The notes: generated from the sequence alone by a model not told the origin. Shown: positions 22,774 through 31,846, counted from the stretch's first letter. The stretch: DNA of 32,555 nucleotides from Planctomycetota bacterium (GCA_016177925.1 JACOUH010000121.1:1-32555), one strand, 5' to 3'. Numbers and translations are program-made.

Positions 22774-23522
22774 ATTTCTGAGAGGGGCGGGTGAATCACT
22801 CCCGCGTAGACGATGCCGGCGAGCAGGGCGCCGACGATGGGGCCCATCCAGTAGACAGGGTGGTCGGCAAACACCGGCTGCGCCTGGAGGGTCGGGACGG
22901 TCCGTTGCCAGAGGGCGGGGCCGAGCCATCGTGCTGGATTCAGGGCGGCGCCCGTCAGGTTCCAGCCGATCAGCACGCCCGCCGTCAGCGCCAGGCCAGC
23001 CACTGTCCCGCCCAGACGCGGACGGCGCGGGTCGAAGATCGTCGCGAAGATCGCCAGCGTCAGCAGGAACGTGAACGCCGACTCCAGGCCGACGCCGGCC
23101 AGCAGGTCGCCCACCGACATGCCGCGGCCCTGATCGCCGATGGCGTCGCGCAGCGCACGCAGGTGCGGCGTGCCGGCGTAGGCCTCGCTCAGCACTTGCT
23201 GGGTGAAGACCGCACACACCGCCCCACCGGCCGCAACCGCCCCGATCAGCTGGACGGCGAGCATTGCCAGCGTTCGCCAGCCATCGAAGCGCTTGGTCAC
23301 CCACAAGGTCAGCGTCACAGCCGGATTGAGACATCCCTCCGACACGAGCGTCGTTGCGCTCAGCAGCGCCGCCAGGACACAGCCCTGCGCCAGGGCGATG
23401 CCGACCAGCCCGAGCGGTGGGCCAACTCCCATCTGGGCGACGCAGGCCGTCGCGGCGCAGAGGAAGACCAGCAGGAAGGTGCCGACCAGTTCAGCGAGGT
23501 ACGCGCGGAGGACCTTGTCCAT
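22755..23522 (-). CDS. MIP family channel (aquaporin/glycerol facilitator)
   Basis: A 255-residue inner-membrane channel for water or small neutral solutes. Both signature loops are present: LNPAVTL in the first half and ALNPARWLGPAL in the second, with six hydrophobic segments. The ATG at 23522 has GGAGGG ahead; ten more codons upstream are open but lack a site. The protein ends LSEMMNDER, where the MMNDER residues and the stop are translated from the inverted repeat at 22704-22773, so the original C-terminus seems to have been replaced. I cannot tell water from glycerol selectivity. Confidence 0.9.
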   Translation of the reverse strand: MDKVLRAYLAELVGTFLLVFLCAATACVAQMGVGPPLGLVGIALAQGCVLAALLSATTLVSEGCLNPAVTLTLWVTKRFDGWRTLAMLAVQLIGAVAAGGAVCAVFTQQVLSEAYAGTPHLRALRDAIGDQGRGMSVGDLLAGVGLESAFTFLLTLAIFATIFDPRRPRLGGTVAGLALTAGVLIGWNLTGAALNPARWLGPALWQRTVPTLQAQPVFADHPVYWMGPIVGALLAGIVYAGVIHPPLSEMMNDER

Positions 23523-23585
23523 GGAGTGCCCCTCCGGTGCGGGCGGTGTCATCCCGCCTCCCTTATCGCACAGGGTGAGCCCGTG

Positions 23586-24332
23586 TCAAGGTCGCGGCTC
23601 CGATCGCAGCCACGGGGCAACGTGACGTGCCAGGAAGGCTGGCATGATCGTGCTGACGTGGAAGCCGCCGCGAAACTCCAGCAACATCTCCGGCTTCCAG
23701 CCGATCTGCACGAGACGCCGGTAGAGCGTTTCTCCCTCCGCGTCGAGGCCGGCCGGGACCACGAAGCCCTTGACGCCCGCGGCGGGTGTGTGGAGACGGT
23801 CGATGGTGCCGTAGCGCGTCGTGCCCCAGTCGAGCCAGAAGCGGTCGAGCGGCGAGTGGAACGAGACGACCTCGCCGCGCGTCGCCCTCAGTGCCAGCCG
23901 CAGGTCGAAGCCGGGCGAGACGGCTGGCGACAGCAGGACAATCCGCTCCAGGGTCGCCGGAGGAAGGCGCTCCGCCGCGGCCAGGACCAACCCCGTGCCG
24001 CCACTGTGGCCGACCAGGTAGACCGGGCAATCGGGGTGCTCCGTCTTGTAGCGCATCACTTCGCGGACCAACTGATCCGCTCGCGCCATCAGGTTGGGCG
24101 TATCCTTGACGTCGCGGACCAGGTTGCCGAAGCCCGTCGTCCAGACGAAGTCGCGCACCTCGTGCGGCACACTGGTCAGGGGCGAGATCATCTTCAGCCA
24201 CAACCCCAGCGGAGATCCACCGCCGACGCCGCCAGCGACGACCACCAGCCCCGCCCGCTCGCCGGCCGGCGCCACGCCAGCGAACAGGGACAGCACGCAC
24301 ACGGCCGCGAGGCCACGGCAGCCGCGGACCAT
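23586..24332 (-). CDS. Exported alpha/beta hydrolase-like protein
   Basis: A 248-residue protein with an N-terminal signal segment (LAAVCVLSLFAGVAPAGE) and an alpha/beta-hydrolase fold. The nucleophile elbow is GHSGG in YLVGHSGGTGLVLAAAE; a late His (GGFHVSTIMPAF) may complete the triad. Substrate unknown; lipase/esterase-like activity outside the cytoplasm is likely. The ATG at 24332 follows AAAGGAG at 7 bases; the longer frame upstream reaches into the divergent antitoxin gene and is rejected. It shares an intergenic region of 165 bases with the antitoxin gene. Confidence 0.75.
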   Translation of the reverse strand: MVRGCRGLAAVCVLSLFAGVAPAGERAGLVVVAGGVGGGSPLGLWLKMISPLTSVPHEVRDFVWTTGFGNLVRDVKDTPNLMARADQLVREVMRYKTEHPDCPVYLVGHSGGTGLVLAAAERLPPATLERIVLLSPAVSPGFDLRLALRATRGEVVSFHSPLDRFWLDWGTTRYGTIDRLHTPAAGVKGFVVPAGLDAEGETLYRRLVQIGWKPEMLLEFRGGFHVSTIMPAFLARHVAPWLRSEPRP

Positions 24333-24497
24333 GATCAACTCCTTTTGCCGCGGAGAAATCGTCGACCGGGTGCGGCGCAGGGGGGAAGCGGTTATAGGGG
24401 CGGACAGCCAGCCGTGCAAGAGCGGTCGAAGGAGAGCAAAGGAAGAGAGACTTCCTCCTTGCTCCACCCCTTGATAGGATGACGCGCGGAGGTAATC

Positions 24498-24704
24498 ATG
24501 ATCGAGCTGACCGAAGAACAACAGCAGGCTCTGTCGGCAGACAAAGGCCCCTTGCAGGTCGTGGACCCGCGCACGCAGGAGGTTTACGTCCTGATTCGCC
24601 TGGACGTCTACAAACTGACGTGCAGCATCATCAGCGGCCCCAACCGGGGGGGCTGGGACGACCCCGAGCTGGACGTTTACGAGCAGTACCGGAAGAAGCC
24701 ATGA
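24498..24704 (+). CDS. Antitoxin of a MazEF-like pair
   Basis: A 68-residue acidic protein (MIELTEEQQQALSADKGP, VVDPRTQEVYVLIRLDVYKL) preceded by GGAGG. It resembles short antitoxins placed before MazF/PemK genes in planctomycetes and cyanobacteria. Its stop overlaps the toxin ATG (ATGA). It should bind and silence the toxin and repress its own promoter in the gap before it; the call depends on the toxin. Confidence 0.75.
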   Translation: MIELTEEQQQALSADKGPLQVVDPRTQEVYVLIRLDVYKLTCSIISGPNRGGWDDPELDVYEQYRKKP

Positions 24705-25042
24705 ATCGGGGGGACGTCGTGCTCGTGGACTGGCCCTACAGCGACCTGAAGGGCAGCAAGCTGCGCCCGGCGATCGTCGTGCAGGCCGACTTCCTGAACG
24801 GGCTTATCGACGACACGATCTTCGTCCAGGTAACGGGCACGCGATACGCCATCCCGGGCACGGAGGTGGAACTCGACCCCGCGACGGAGACGGTGTCGGG
24901 ACTGACCAAGATCTCGTACGCATCGTGTACCAACATCTTGACGCGTGATCAGGCGCTGATCTACCAGACGATCGGCTACCTGTCCGCCACCGCCCTGCAG
25001 CAGATCGAGGATTGCCTGAAGAAGGTGCTCGGGCTGCCGTGA
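24701..25042 (+). CDS. MazF/PemK family mRNA interferase
   Basis: A 113-residue toxin: MNRGDVVLVDWPYSDLKGSK, LRPAIVV, DDTIFVQVTGT and the TKISYASCTNI segment are the MazF/PemK pattern (N-terminal GDVVLVD..., then RPAIVV, then the beta strand before the catalytic loop). It should cut single-stranded RNA at short sites, stopping translation when the antitoxin is lost. Start fixed by the ATGA overlap with the antitoxin. Full family length. Confidence 0.88.
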   Translation: MNRGDVVLVDWPYSDLKGSKLRPAIVVQADFLNGLIDDTIFVQVTGTRYAIPGTEVELDPATETVSGLTKISYASCTNILTRDQALIYQTIGYLSATALQQIEDCLKKVLGLP

Positions 25043-25456
25043 GCGAATCGCCGGCGTCGGAGAGCTGTTGAAGGGGAAAAAGGAGCGGAGCAAGTCCAGA
25101 CAGACCGGATTCCTCCGGCCCCGGATCGGGACGACCTCGTGCAACCTCCGGTCGCCGTAAGTCGCGGGATGGACGGTGGGTTCGCCGTGGCCACCCCTTC
25201 GGAAAAGCAGCCCTCTGGCGGGCACTGTCCCTCCAGAGCTGTCTCTTTGCGTCGCCACCTCGCGGTGACTTTGCCCTTTCGAGGATGAAAGGCGTTGCGA
25301 TCCGAGCACGCTGTTTGGACTTGCTCCCGAAAACCGCCACCAAAACTGGCGGCCTCGTTTGCTACTCCACTCTAGTACGCATCTCCCCCCCGAGCAAATC
25401 CGGAAATACGAGAAAACCCATGCCATAGGGGAATGTCTCGCCTTCCGCCGGAGAAG
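25043..25456. other. Intergenic stretch without a supported gene
   Basis: 414 bases between the convergent MazF toxin and GT87 genes. I see no ribosome site with a plausible frame, no domain and no clear terminator. It is less GC-rich in places (25060-25090). Confidence 0.5.
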
Positions 25457-26872
25457 TCAGGCGGCGCGAGCCCGTCGTCTTGCCGCGGCCACTGCGACGG
25501 CAGCACGGCGGGCACAGAGGCAGGCGACCGCCCACAGGAGCAGGGCCGCGTACATCGCCAGCCCGCCGTCGCGCAGCAGCCGCATCCCCGGCAGGGAAGG
25601 CAGCGCCGTGCCGGCGAAGTACGCCCCCATCAGCAGCGTCAGCCGCCAGCCCGGCAAGACGGACGCCTGGACGCGCTCGACCACGAGCCCCATCACCAGC
25701 GGGACCGCCAGGGCGAAATAATGGAGATGACAGACCGGGCTAGTCAGGATCATGGTGAGGACCAGCGCCCCCACCAGGAGGGTCGTCCTGCGCGGCCCGG
25801 TGCGCCCGCGGCCGAGCGCGGCCAGGGTGAGCAGCAGCATCGTCCCGGCGAGCCCCCAGTGAGTCAGCCGCACGGCGACGGATGCCTCACGCGGGCGGGT
25901 GAGACGATCCGGATGCAGCGTGTTGTGCAGAGAGGCCTGGAAGGACTGGCTGTCCGTCCGGGTGACGCTGGTCAGTTCCAGCCTGCGCGAGTCGTCAGAG
26001 CCCACTCCCACAGCCGGCGCCAGCAGGACCTTGTAGAGTTGGCGGGAGCAGTCGACGGCGCGGGCCGGGCCGAACACGGCCGCCGGCAGCACGAACAGAC
26101 CGAGCAGCAGTCCCAGGGCGCAGCCGAACAGGCAACGTCCGTCGCGCCGCGACAGCGGCACGACCAGGAGCAGGATCGGAATGATCTTGAGGCAGATGGC
26201 CGCGGCGAGCCACAGCCCGGCCGTCAGCTGCCTGCCGCGCACGAGAGCCGCGATGAACCCGCAGAGCAGGGCCAGCAGCAGGCACGTCACCTGACCGCGC
26301 ACCAGGCCCCCGCCGATCTGCGGAAGACAGGCGAGCAGCGGCAACAGTCGCAGTGCCCACCAGCGCCGCGTCCCTCGCGGTTGCTCGCGGACGGCCGGGT
26401 CGGGCGACGTTTCCTCCAGGGCGCGGGCGAGGAGGTGCAGGCCCGCGGCCAGGCAAAGAAGACTGAAGACGTACCAGATTGCCACCGAAACCGCGAAGGG
26501 CAGATAGCCGTTGGTATCGGCGTCCGGCGGTGGATCAGCCAGCGGCGCGATCAGGATAGCCAGCGTCGGCAGGTAGCAGTAGTGAAAGCCGCTGTTACAG
26601 GTGACGGTGTAGAGTTCTTTGCCTCCCTGGCGCGCGGCCCACGCTGCCCGCAGGTAGACGCCGAGATCGCCCATGCGCCGCTTGAGGAAGGCGGAGCGAA
26701 CCTCGACGAAGACGCCGAACCCGACGGCGACGACCAGCAGCAGCCACAGGCTCAACCGCTCCCCGCGGTTCGGCCAAAGTGCCCCGGCCGTAGCGACGGG
26801 CGTCTCGCCTGTCGCTTTGCTTGCTGCAACAGGCGAGACGCCCGTCGCTACGGCCGGTGGGAAAGAAGGCAT
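25457..26872 (-). CDS. GT87-type polyprenyl-phosphate glycosyltransferase (DUF2029)
   Basis: A multi-pass inner-membrane protein of about 471 residues with roughly ten hydrophobic segments. The early segment RRMGDLGVYLRAAWAARQGG, LYTV, FHYCYLPTLAILIAPLA and later LVRGQVTCLLLALLCG, ICLKIIPILLL are typical of GT87/DUF2029, which transfer sugars from lipid carriers on the outer face. The ATG at 26872 is the best start but lacks a strong ribosome site. Residues 7-30 are encoded by a perfect inverted repeat (26784-26857), giving VATGVSPV and ATGETPVAT. It is last in an operon after the GT2 gene (37-base gap), suggesting a shared pathway for a sugar-modified lipid or wall polymer. Confidence 0.78.
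   Translation of the reverse strand: MPSFPPAVATGVSPVAASKATGETPVATAGALWPNRGERLSLWLLLVVAVGFGVFVEVRSAFLKRRMGDLGVYLRAAWAARQGGKELYTVTCNSGFHYCYLPTLAILIAPLADPPPDADTNGYLPFAVSVAIWYVFSLLCLAAGLHLLARALEETSPDPAVREQPRGTRRWWALRLLPLLACLPQIGGGLVRGQVTCLLLALLCGFIAALVRGRQLTAGLWLAAAICLKIIPILLLVVPLSRRDGRCLFGCALGLLLGLFVLPAAVFGPARAVDCSRQLYKVLLAPAVGVGSDDSRRLELTSVTRTDSQSFQASLHNTLHPDRLTRPREASVAVRLTHWGLAGTMLLLTLAALGRGRTGPRRTTLLVGALVLTMILTSPVCHLHYFALAVPLVMGLVVERVQASVLPGWRLTLLMGAYFAGTALPSLPGMRLLRDGGLAMYAALLLWAVACLCARRAAVAVAAARRRARAA
26784..26857. repeat. Perfect inverted repeat inside GT87 gene
   Basis: 29-base arms (26784-26812 and 26829-26857), core GTAGCGACGGGCGTCTCGCC, are exact complements around a 16-base loop. The whole unit is read in frame near the GT87 N-terminus. 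Elements with this wording are frequent in planctomycetes (from memory). Confidence 0.85.
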
Positions 26873-26909
26873 GGAGCACCAATAAAGGTCGAAAAAGGGG
26901 CTTTGCCCT

Positions 26910-27914
26910 TCATGCCGCCGCGGGAGGTGAGCGGGACGGTCCCTCCGCGGCTTGCGGAAGGATTGCCAGGCGCGCCGCCTCCTCCGTCTCCTTGACCAGG
27001 TACAGCGGCCTGCCCTTGACCTGCTCGTAGATCCGGCCGACATATTCGCCGATGGCGCCAAGGCCGCATAGCAGCGAGCCGCCGATCAGCTGCACTGACA
27101 CCAGCAAGACCGCCCAGCACGCGTCGACGGGACGGCCTAGCGGCGGAGCCAGGATCGCGAACACCGCCGTACCCAGGCCGAACAGCAGGAAGGCCAGGCC
27201 GGCGAACAGCGGCAGCCGCAGCGGGACCCGCGAGAACGACAGCAGCGCGTCCAGGGCGTAGTTCGTCAACCGGAACATCGAGAACTTTGACACGCCCGCT
27301 GGCCGCGGCGCCTTCCGGAACGGCACTTCCGCCGAGGGGAAGCCAAGCCACTGCACCAGGCCGCGCAGGAAGCGATGCGTCTCGCGCAGTCGCAACAGAG
27401 CGTTCACTGCCCGCCGCGATAGCAGACAGAAGTCACTCACGCCCTCGCGGACCGGCGTGTCGCTGAGCATCCGGAACAGCTTCGCGAACCAGCGCGAGGC
27501 CCGCCCCTCGTCGGCGTGGCTGGCCCCGCGAGCCCGGACGCCCCGGACGACGTCGAACCCCTCTTTCCACCTGGCCACCAGGGCCGGGATCAGCGCCGGC
27601 GGATGCTGCAGGTCGCAATCGAGCAGGACGACGATGTCGCCGCGGGCATTCTCCAACCCCGCCGTGAAGGCTGCCTGATGCCCGAAGTTGCGACTGAACG
27701 AAACGTAGCGAACCCGCGCATCTAGCGCCGCCCAGCAGCGGAGCAGCCCCAGCGTCCCATCGCTCGAGCCGTCGTCAACGTAGAGGACCTCCCAGTCGTA
27801 CTCGTCCCCCAGGGCCTCCAGCACACGGCACAACTCGCGGTGAAAATGAGGGAGAACTTCCTCCTCGTCGTAAGCAGGAGCGACGACGGTCAGCCTGCTG
27901 GGTTGTTGCGTCAT
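26910..27914 (-). CDS. GT2 family glycosyltransferase (dolichyl-phosphate mannosyltransferase/GtrB type)
   Basis: A 334-residue membrane-attached glycosyltransferase making polyprenyl-phosphate sugar. The N-terminal catalytic domain shows VVAPAYDEEEVLPHFHREL, VDDGSSDGT and the metal-binding DCDLQHPP; two membrane segments (about 235-300) follow, as in GtrB/ArnC-like enzymes. Start ATG at 27914; the ribosome site is modest (GAGAAG). The open frame reaches far upstream to 30527 but that is not coding. It lies between ChbG-like and GT87 genes with 35- and 37-base gaps, consistent with one operon in which it loads the lipid carrier for the GT87 enzyme. Confidence 0.9.
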   Translation of the reverse strand: MTQQPSRLTVVAPAYDEEEVLPHFHRELCRVLEALGDEYDWEVLYVDDGSSDGTLGLLRCWAALDARVRYVSFSRNFGHQAAFTAGLENARGDIVVLLDCDLQHPPALIPALVARWKEGFDVVRGVRARGASHADEGRASRWFAKLFRMLSDTPVREGVSDFCLLSRRAVNALLRLRETHRFLRGLVQWLGFPSAEVPFRKAPRPAGVSKFSMFRLTNYALDALLSFSRVPLRLPLFAGLAFLLFGLGTAVFAILAPPLGRPVDACWAVLLVSVQLIGGSLLCGLGAIGEYVGRIYEQVKGRPLYLVKETEEAARLAILPQAAEGPSRSPPAAA

Positions 27915-27949
27915 GACAGCTTCTCGCTCGTTGACAAATCTCTGACGGC

Positions 27950-28849
27950 TCACGCCGCCAATCGTTCGTCGTGTCCGTTCAACTGCGACGGGGCGGACAG
28001 CCGGAACCCCGCTGATCGACACACCGCTGCGAGGTCCGTCTGCTCGAGCAGTTCCAGCTCCCGGACGCGGGCGTCGCCAAGTGAGTCGCGGCCGGCCAGG
28101 GTCTCGTCGGGACCGCCGGGGTGGCAGACGAACTCCACCACGCGCCCCGGCACTTGCGCCAGCCAGCGCACCAGCAGGTTCTCCTCCTTGCCGCGGCGCA
28201 TCCGGGTTAGGCCGCGCGGGTCGCTGATCCCGGCCAGGTAGTCGTTGCCGGGAAAGTCGCGCTGCTGCTGGATAAAGCGCCCTCCCAGAGTGGCCAGCAG
28301 GGCCCGCTTCCAGCGCGCGCGCGGGATGGCGGCCAGCAGCGGGATCGTCTCGCGCATCCGCCGGACGTACGGTAGCGGCCGTTGCCGCGCCAGCACGTCC
28401 AGCAGAACCCGACCGATGCCAGGCAATACCTGAATGTGGTGGTGGCCGTTGACAAGCGCCGGTGAGCGCCGGGTCATCGCGACGAAGCGGTCGTACTGTG
28501 CCTGCAATTCGGCGCGCACTTCCTCGAGACGCACGCGGCCGACCATCAGGCGGGCGATGAACCGCGCCAGCGGGAGGAAGCAGCCGTCTTCCGCTACAAG
28601 GCTCGGCACGCGGCGGGGAAGTAGCACGGGTCGATCGAGGGTCAGGCAGGGGTGCCAGCCGAGGTCGATCAGCGCCGGCCCGCCTGCCTTCCGCCAGGCA
28701 TGGACGGCGTGGTCGGCGTAGGGCGAGTTGACCAGCAGGACCGTCCCGGTGACTTTGCCAAGGCCGGCCAGGTGCAGGATGCCGTGCGAGGTTGCGGGAC
28801 CGATGCCAAGGTCGTCGGCGACGACGACCAGCGAACGAGGGACGTCCAT
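27950..28849 (-). CDS. ChbG/YdjC-type carbohydrate deacetylase
   Basis: A 299-residue protein of the YdjC/ChbG family, metal-dependent deacetylases of N-acetylated sugars. Visible motifs: VVVADDLGIGPATSHGIL (the Asp-Asp metal site), DLGWHPCLT, NGHHHIQVLP and EFVCHPG. Start ATG at 28849 (MDVPRSLVVV) with GGGGAT nearby. First gene of a three-gene minus-strand operon with the GT2 and GT87 genes; such deacetylases often act on lipid-linked amino sugars next to glycosyltransferases. Its promoter should lie in 28850-29123, shared with the divergent secreted protein. Confidence 0.88.
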   Translation of the reverse strand: MDVPRSLVVVADDLGIGPATSHGILHLAGLGKVTGTVLLVNSPYADHAVHAWRKAGGPALIDLGWHPCLTLDRPVLLPRRVPSLVAEDGCFLPLARFIARLMVGRVRLEEVRAELQAQYDRFVAMTRRSPALVNGHHHIQVLPGIGRVLLDVLARQRPLPYVRRMRETIPLLAAIPRARWKRALLATLGGRFIQQQRDFPGNDYLAGISDPRGLTRMRRGKEENLLVRWLAQVPGRVVEFVCHPGGPDETLAGRDSLGDARVRELELLEQTDLAAVCRSAGFRLSAPSQLNGHDERLAA

Positions 28850-29123
28850 ACTGATCCCCGTAACGCAGAGAGGAGCGGGGCATGGCGGCCTTTGCGCCAC
28901 GCGAGGGGGCAATCTTTTCCAGGTATCGGCACGTCCGCCCGGCGGAGTGTACGAGGGACGTCGAAAAAATCCAGCCACTCTGCCGGCGTGGCCGGCTTGC
29001 CCCTCTCGGTGGACTTCGCGGTAATCTCGGCAAGGATTGCGGCCGATAACAGTTCGTGGAGCCTCGCCGCCCTCGCCGGAAGGGAGGGCGGGGAAAAAAG
29101 TGATCCAGGACGGGGGAGAAGTC

Positions 29124-30530
29124 ATGACGAGGACGCTCACGGCAACGCTGGTGCTTCTCACCGCCGGCCTCTCCGCCGGTCGGGCAGAGGGACCGGGCCC
29201 GAACAACAAACTTCCACCGCCGCACCAGTTCCCCCCGTCCTTCACTCCGGCCGCCTTGTCGGGCCCACAAAGTCAGGCACACTCCGCGCCAGCGCAGGCC
29301 GCGCCGGCGACGCGTGTCGTCCGCCCCAAGGAAGAAACTCCCGCCGCCGGGTCGGTCCCGAGCCTGCCGCACCCGGAGAACCTGACGAAGTTCGATCCGT
29401 TGGCGGTCGAGTTGAAGTATGACGAGGGTCGCTGGGTACTGGCGGCCGGCGCGACCGTCCTCAAGGACTTTGGCCGCAACGAGCGGGAGGCGCGGCAGGC
29501 ATGGTATCTCATCCGCGAGTTGCAGCTCAATCAGCACGTGACCATTGGCACTCCGCGTCCGATCGTGGAATACTGGCTCCACGATGGCCACGCGCCCGAT
29601 CGGTTGCCGCGCGGAATCCGCTCCCTGACGCTCGACCCGGCAAACTTGCGCGTCGAGCGGTCGCAGGGGTTCTGGGTGGTCCGCGAGCCGGTGCGCGTGC
29701 TGTTCAACTTCGGCGCCAGCGAGGCCGATGCGAACCAGGCTCTTGCCGTGTTGCAGCGCTACGGCTTCAACCAGGTCGGCCTGGTGGGGCAGGCGGTGCC
29801 CTCGATGCTGGTCTTCGCAGCCCGGCCGCAGACCGACGCCCAGCACCTGAGCCCCGCCCGCACGAGCGGGGCACAGCGGCCCGCCCACGGTCCCGGCGGC
29901 CTGTCGCCAAAACATTCCGACAAGGAAGCGAGCGAGGCGGCGAGCTTCTACCCGGCTCCCGTCCTCCCGGGGCTGCGTCCCGGCGTACAGCCCTTGCAGC
30001 CGGTAAAGTTCCGTCATCCACGCGGCGGCTTCCCGGCATGGCAGGACGAGGTGAGCGCGACAGGGGTGACAACGCGCGAGATGCCGTTCGACTGGCGGCA
30101 GGTGGCAGTGCGCCACGACGCCGGCGGCTGGAAGCTGACGGCCGGCGGACAGGTGCTGGCCGACTTCGGCGGCAGCGAGCGCGACGCGCGGCTGGCCCAG
30201 GCGGTGTTCATCCACTATCGGCTGACGGAGCAGCGCCAGGTCGGAACGCCGACACCCGTCGCCGGCTACTTCCTCAGCAACGGCCAGCCTCCGCAGGGCG
30301 TCATGCCGGGACTGTTCGGCGACAGTTTCCACCCCGAGGCGTTGAGCGTGCGCCAGGTCGGGGAGCACTACTGCCTCGCCGACCGCAGCCACACGGTCCT
30401 CGACTGCGGCCCGCACGAGGAGGACGCTCGTCACCTCCTGGCGGTGGTCCGCCAGTATCACTTCGACAACCTCTGCCGCATCGGCCCGGACGACCAGCAC
30501 ACGCTGAGGCTGCTCGTCCGCAGTCACTGA
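29124..30530 (+). CDS. Secreted protein with four internal repeats
   Basis: A 468-residue exported protein: signal peptide (TRTLTATLVLLTAGLSAGRA) after a good site (GGGGGAG). A proline-rich spacer (25-85) leads to two pairs of a repeat of about 55-60 residues at roughly 92-155, 170-225, 321-385 and 402-458. Each has the form L.V......W.L......L.DFG..E.DA..A......Y; examples are GRWVLAAGATVLKDFGRNER and GGWKLTAGGQVLADFGGSER. I do not recognise a named domain; similar W...DFG repeats are known to me only from planctomycete hypothetical proteins. Possibly carbohydrate- or surface-binding. Confidence 0.75.
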   Translation: MTRTLTATLVLLTAGLSAGRAEGPGPNNKLPPPHQFPPSFTPAALSGPQSQAHSAPAQAAPATRVVRPKEETPAAGSVPSLPHPENLTKFDPLAVELKYDEGRWVLAAGATVLKDFGRNEREARQAWYLIRELQLNQHVTIGTPRPIVEYWLHDGHAPDRLPRGIRSLTLDPANLRVERSQGFWVVREPVRVLFNFGASEADANQALAVLQRYGFNQVGLVGQAVPSMLVFAARPQTDAQHLSPARTSGAQRPAHGPGGLSPKHSDKEASEAASFYPAPVLPGLRPGVQPLQPVKFRHPRGGFPAWQDEVSATGVTTREMPFDWRQVAVRHDAGGWKLTAGGQVLADFGGSERDARLAQAVFIHYRLTEQRQVGTPTPVAGYFLSNGQPPQGVMPGLFGDSFHPEALSVRQVGEHYCLADRSHTVLDCGPHEEDARHLLAVVRQYHFDNLCRIGPDDQHTLRLLVRSH

Positions 30531-30591
30531 CCGTCGAGCGAGTTTCGCGGAGAGGCGCTCACGGATGGCGCCCCGTCCCCGCCTTCAGGGC

Positions 30592-30716
30592 AACCACGAA
30601 AAACACGAAAAAGACAGAACAGGAAGAAAGAAGGGGAAGGCGGACGTCCGCCTTCCCCTTCTTATTCTCATTGCTTCTTCTATCTTCTTTTCGTGTCTTT
30701 CGTGTCTTTCGTGGTT
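30592..30716. repeat. Nested inverted repeat between convergent genes
   Basis: Outer arms AACCACGAAAAACACGAAAA and TTTCGTGTCTTTCGTGGTT enclose a perfect 32-base palindrome at 30630-30661 (GAAGGGGAAGGCGGAC and its complement). It sits between convergent genes and could stop transcription from both sides. The ACCACGAAAGACACGAAA wording recurs in planctomycete genomes (from memory). Confidence 0.75.
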
Positions 30717-30726
30717 GCTCTCTTCT

Positions 30727-31605
30727 TCAACGCTTCTTCGTCTGCTCGGCGATGAAGGCGAGGATGGTGTCGGACACCGGGTCGCCGCCCCGCGCCGCGC
30801 TCATGATGATCTTGATGTGGTTGCTGTCCTTGATCTCCACGGTCGACGCCCGGCACTTCTTCGCCTCGAGTGCCTTGCAGAACGCTTCGGAGGGCACCTT
30901 GCCGCAGGGAGTCAGGTCACGGTCGGCGAAGAGAATGCGGAACGGCGGCAGGCCGGCTCGGACGTGCTCGATCGGCCCGGCCAGGCGGGCGACCTTGGGG
31001 TCCTTGCCGAAGACCGTCTGCATGCCACGCTCCGGGATGCGGTAGACGCCGCTGATCGGGATGACGCCGCGAATGGCCTCCTCCTTGTCGATCCCCTCGG
31101 CCTTCAGATAGCTGTGGTCGGTCGCCAGCAGCGACACGAGGTGCCCGCCGGCGGAGTGGCCGCACGGAAAGAGCGACGCAGGGTCGCCGCCATACTTGCT
31201 GATGTTCTTGACGGTCCAGGCAAAGGCGCGGGCGACGTCCTTGATATGCTCGGGATGCGTCACCTTCGGCGACAGGCGGTAGTTGGTCACAACCGTGCCG
31301 ATGCCGTGGCGGGCGTAGAACCTGCCCAGCGAACTATAGGCGCCGAGAAAGTTCTTGTCGCCCTGGCGCCAGGCCCCGCCGTGGACGAAGAAGAGGACGG
31401 GGAAGTCCTTGTGTCCCTTCGGCAGGAACAGGTCGAGCTTGTGCTTGATCTTGTCGGCGTCTGCGCCTTTGTAGTAATCGAGGTCGGCGACGAGTTCGAC
31501 CTCGAATGTCTTCGCAGCGGAAGGGGCCGCGTCCGGCTTCGGGTCGCTGGCGACCGCCGGCGCGACGAGGAACAGGGGGACAAGGAGCAGCGTCTTCGAT
31601 GTCAT
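30727..31605 (-). CDS. Secreted alpha/beta hydrolase (carboxylesterase/BD-FAE-like)
   Basis: A 292-residue exported esterase-type enzyme. Signal peptide MTSKTLLLVPLFLVAPAVAS; oxyanion-hole motif FFVHGGAW; nucleophile elbow CGHSAGGHLVSLLA; late Asp (ADRDLTP) and His (KDSNHIKII) complete the triad. The layout is that of acetyl-esterases and BD-FAE-like hydrolases acting on acyl groups of carbohydrates. ATG at 31605 with GAGGTG 6 bases ahead. Single gene, convergent with the repeat protein and divergent from the sigma factor. Confidence 0.85.
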   Translation of the reverse strand: MTSKTLLLVPLFLVAPAVASDPKPDAAPSAAKTFEVELVADLDYYKGADADKIKHKLDLFLPKGHKDFPVLFFVHGGAWRQGDKNFLGAYSSLGRFYARHGIGTVVTNYRLSPKVTHPEHIKDVARAFAWTVKNISKYGGDPASLFPCGHSAGGHLVSLLATDHSYLKAEGIDKEEAIRGVIPISGVYRIPERGMQTVFGKDPKVARLAGPIEHVRAGLPPFRILFADRDLTPCGKVPSEAFCKALEAKKCRASTVEIKDSNHIKIIMSAARGGDPVSDTILAFIAEQTKKR

Positions 31606-31711
31606 GCAGGCACCTCGTGAATGCCGGCCGGGACGCCCGGCCGCTGGTCAGGTCTTCCAATCCTCTCGCCATTATACCTCGACAAGCAACGCGTTGTTTC
31701 CGCTCGATGTT

Positions 31712-31790
31712 GGCGAGCGGGGGGTGTGAACCCCCCGGTACACGACCGCGCTCCATCACACAACCGGGGAGTTCACACCCTCCGCTCGCC
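31712..31790. repeat. Palindromic interspersed repeat, intergenic copy
   Basis: Third copy of the GGCGAGCGGGGGGTGTGAAC element found in both exporter genes, here between the divergent esterase and sigma-factor genes, 57 bases before the sigma start. Its inner loop (ACACGACCGCGCTCCATCAC) differs from the other two. Confidence 0.85.
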
Positions 31791-31846
31791 AGCAAGTTTG
31801 GTGTACAACCGGGGCGGCGTCGCAGTTATGATCGAATGAGCCGATC

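Noticed and set aside
28850-30527. Long upstream extension of the GT2 frame (1205 codons in all)
   Set aside because: It crosses the ChbG gene and its divergent neighbour, with Arg/Pro-rich nonsense; the GT2 start at 27914 begins the conserved domain.
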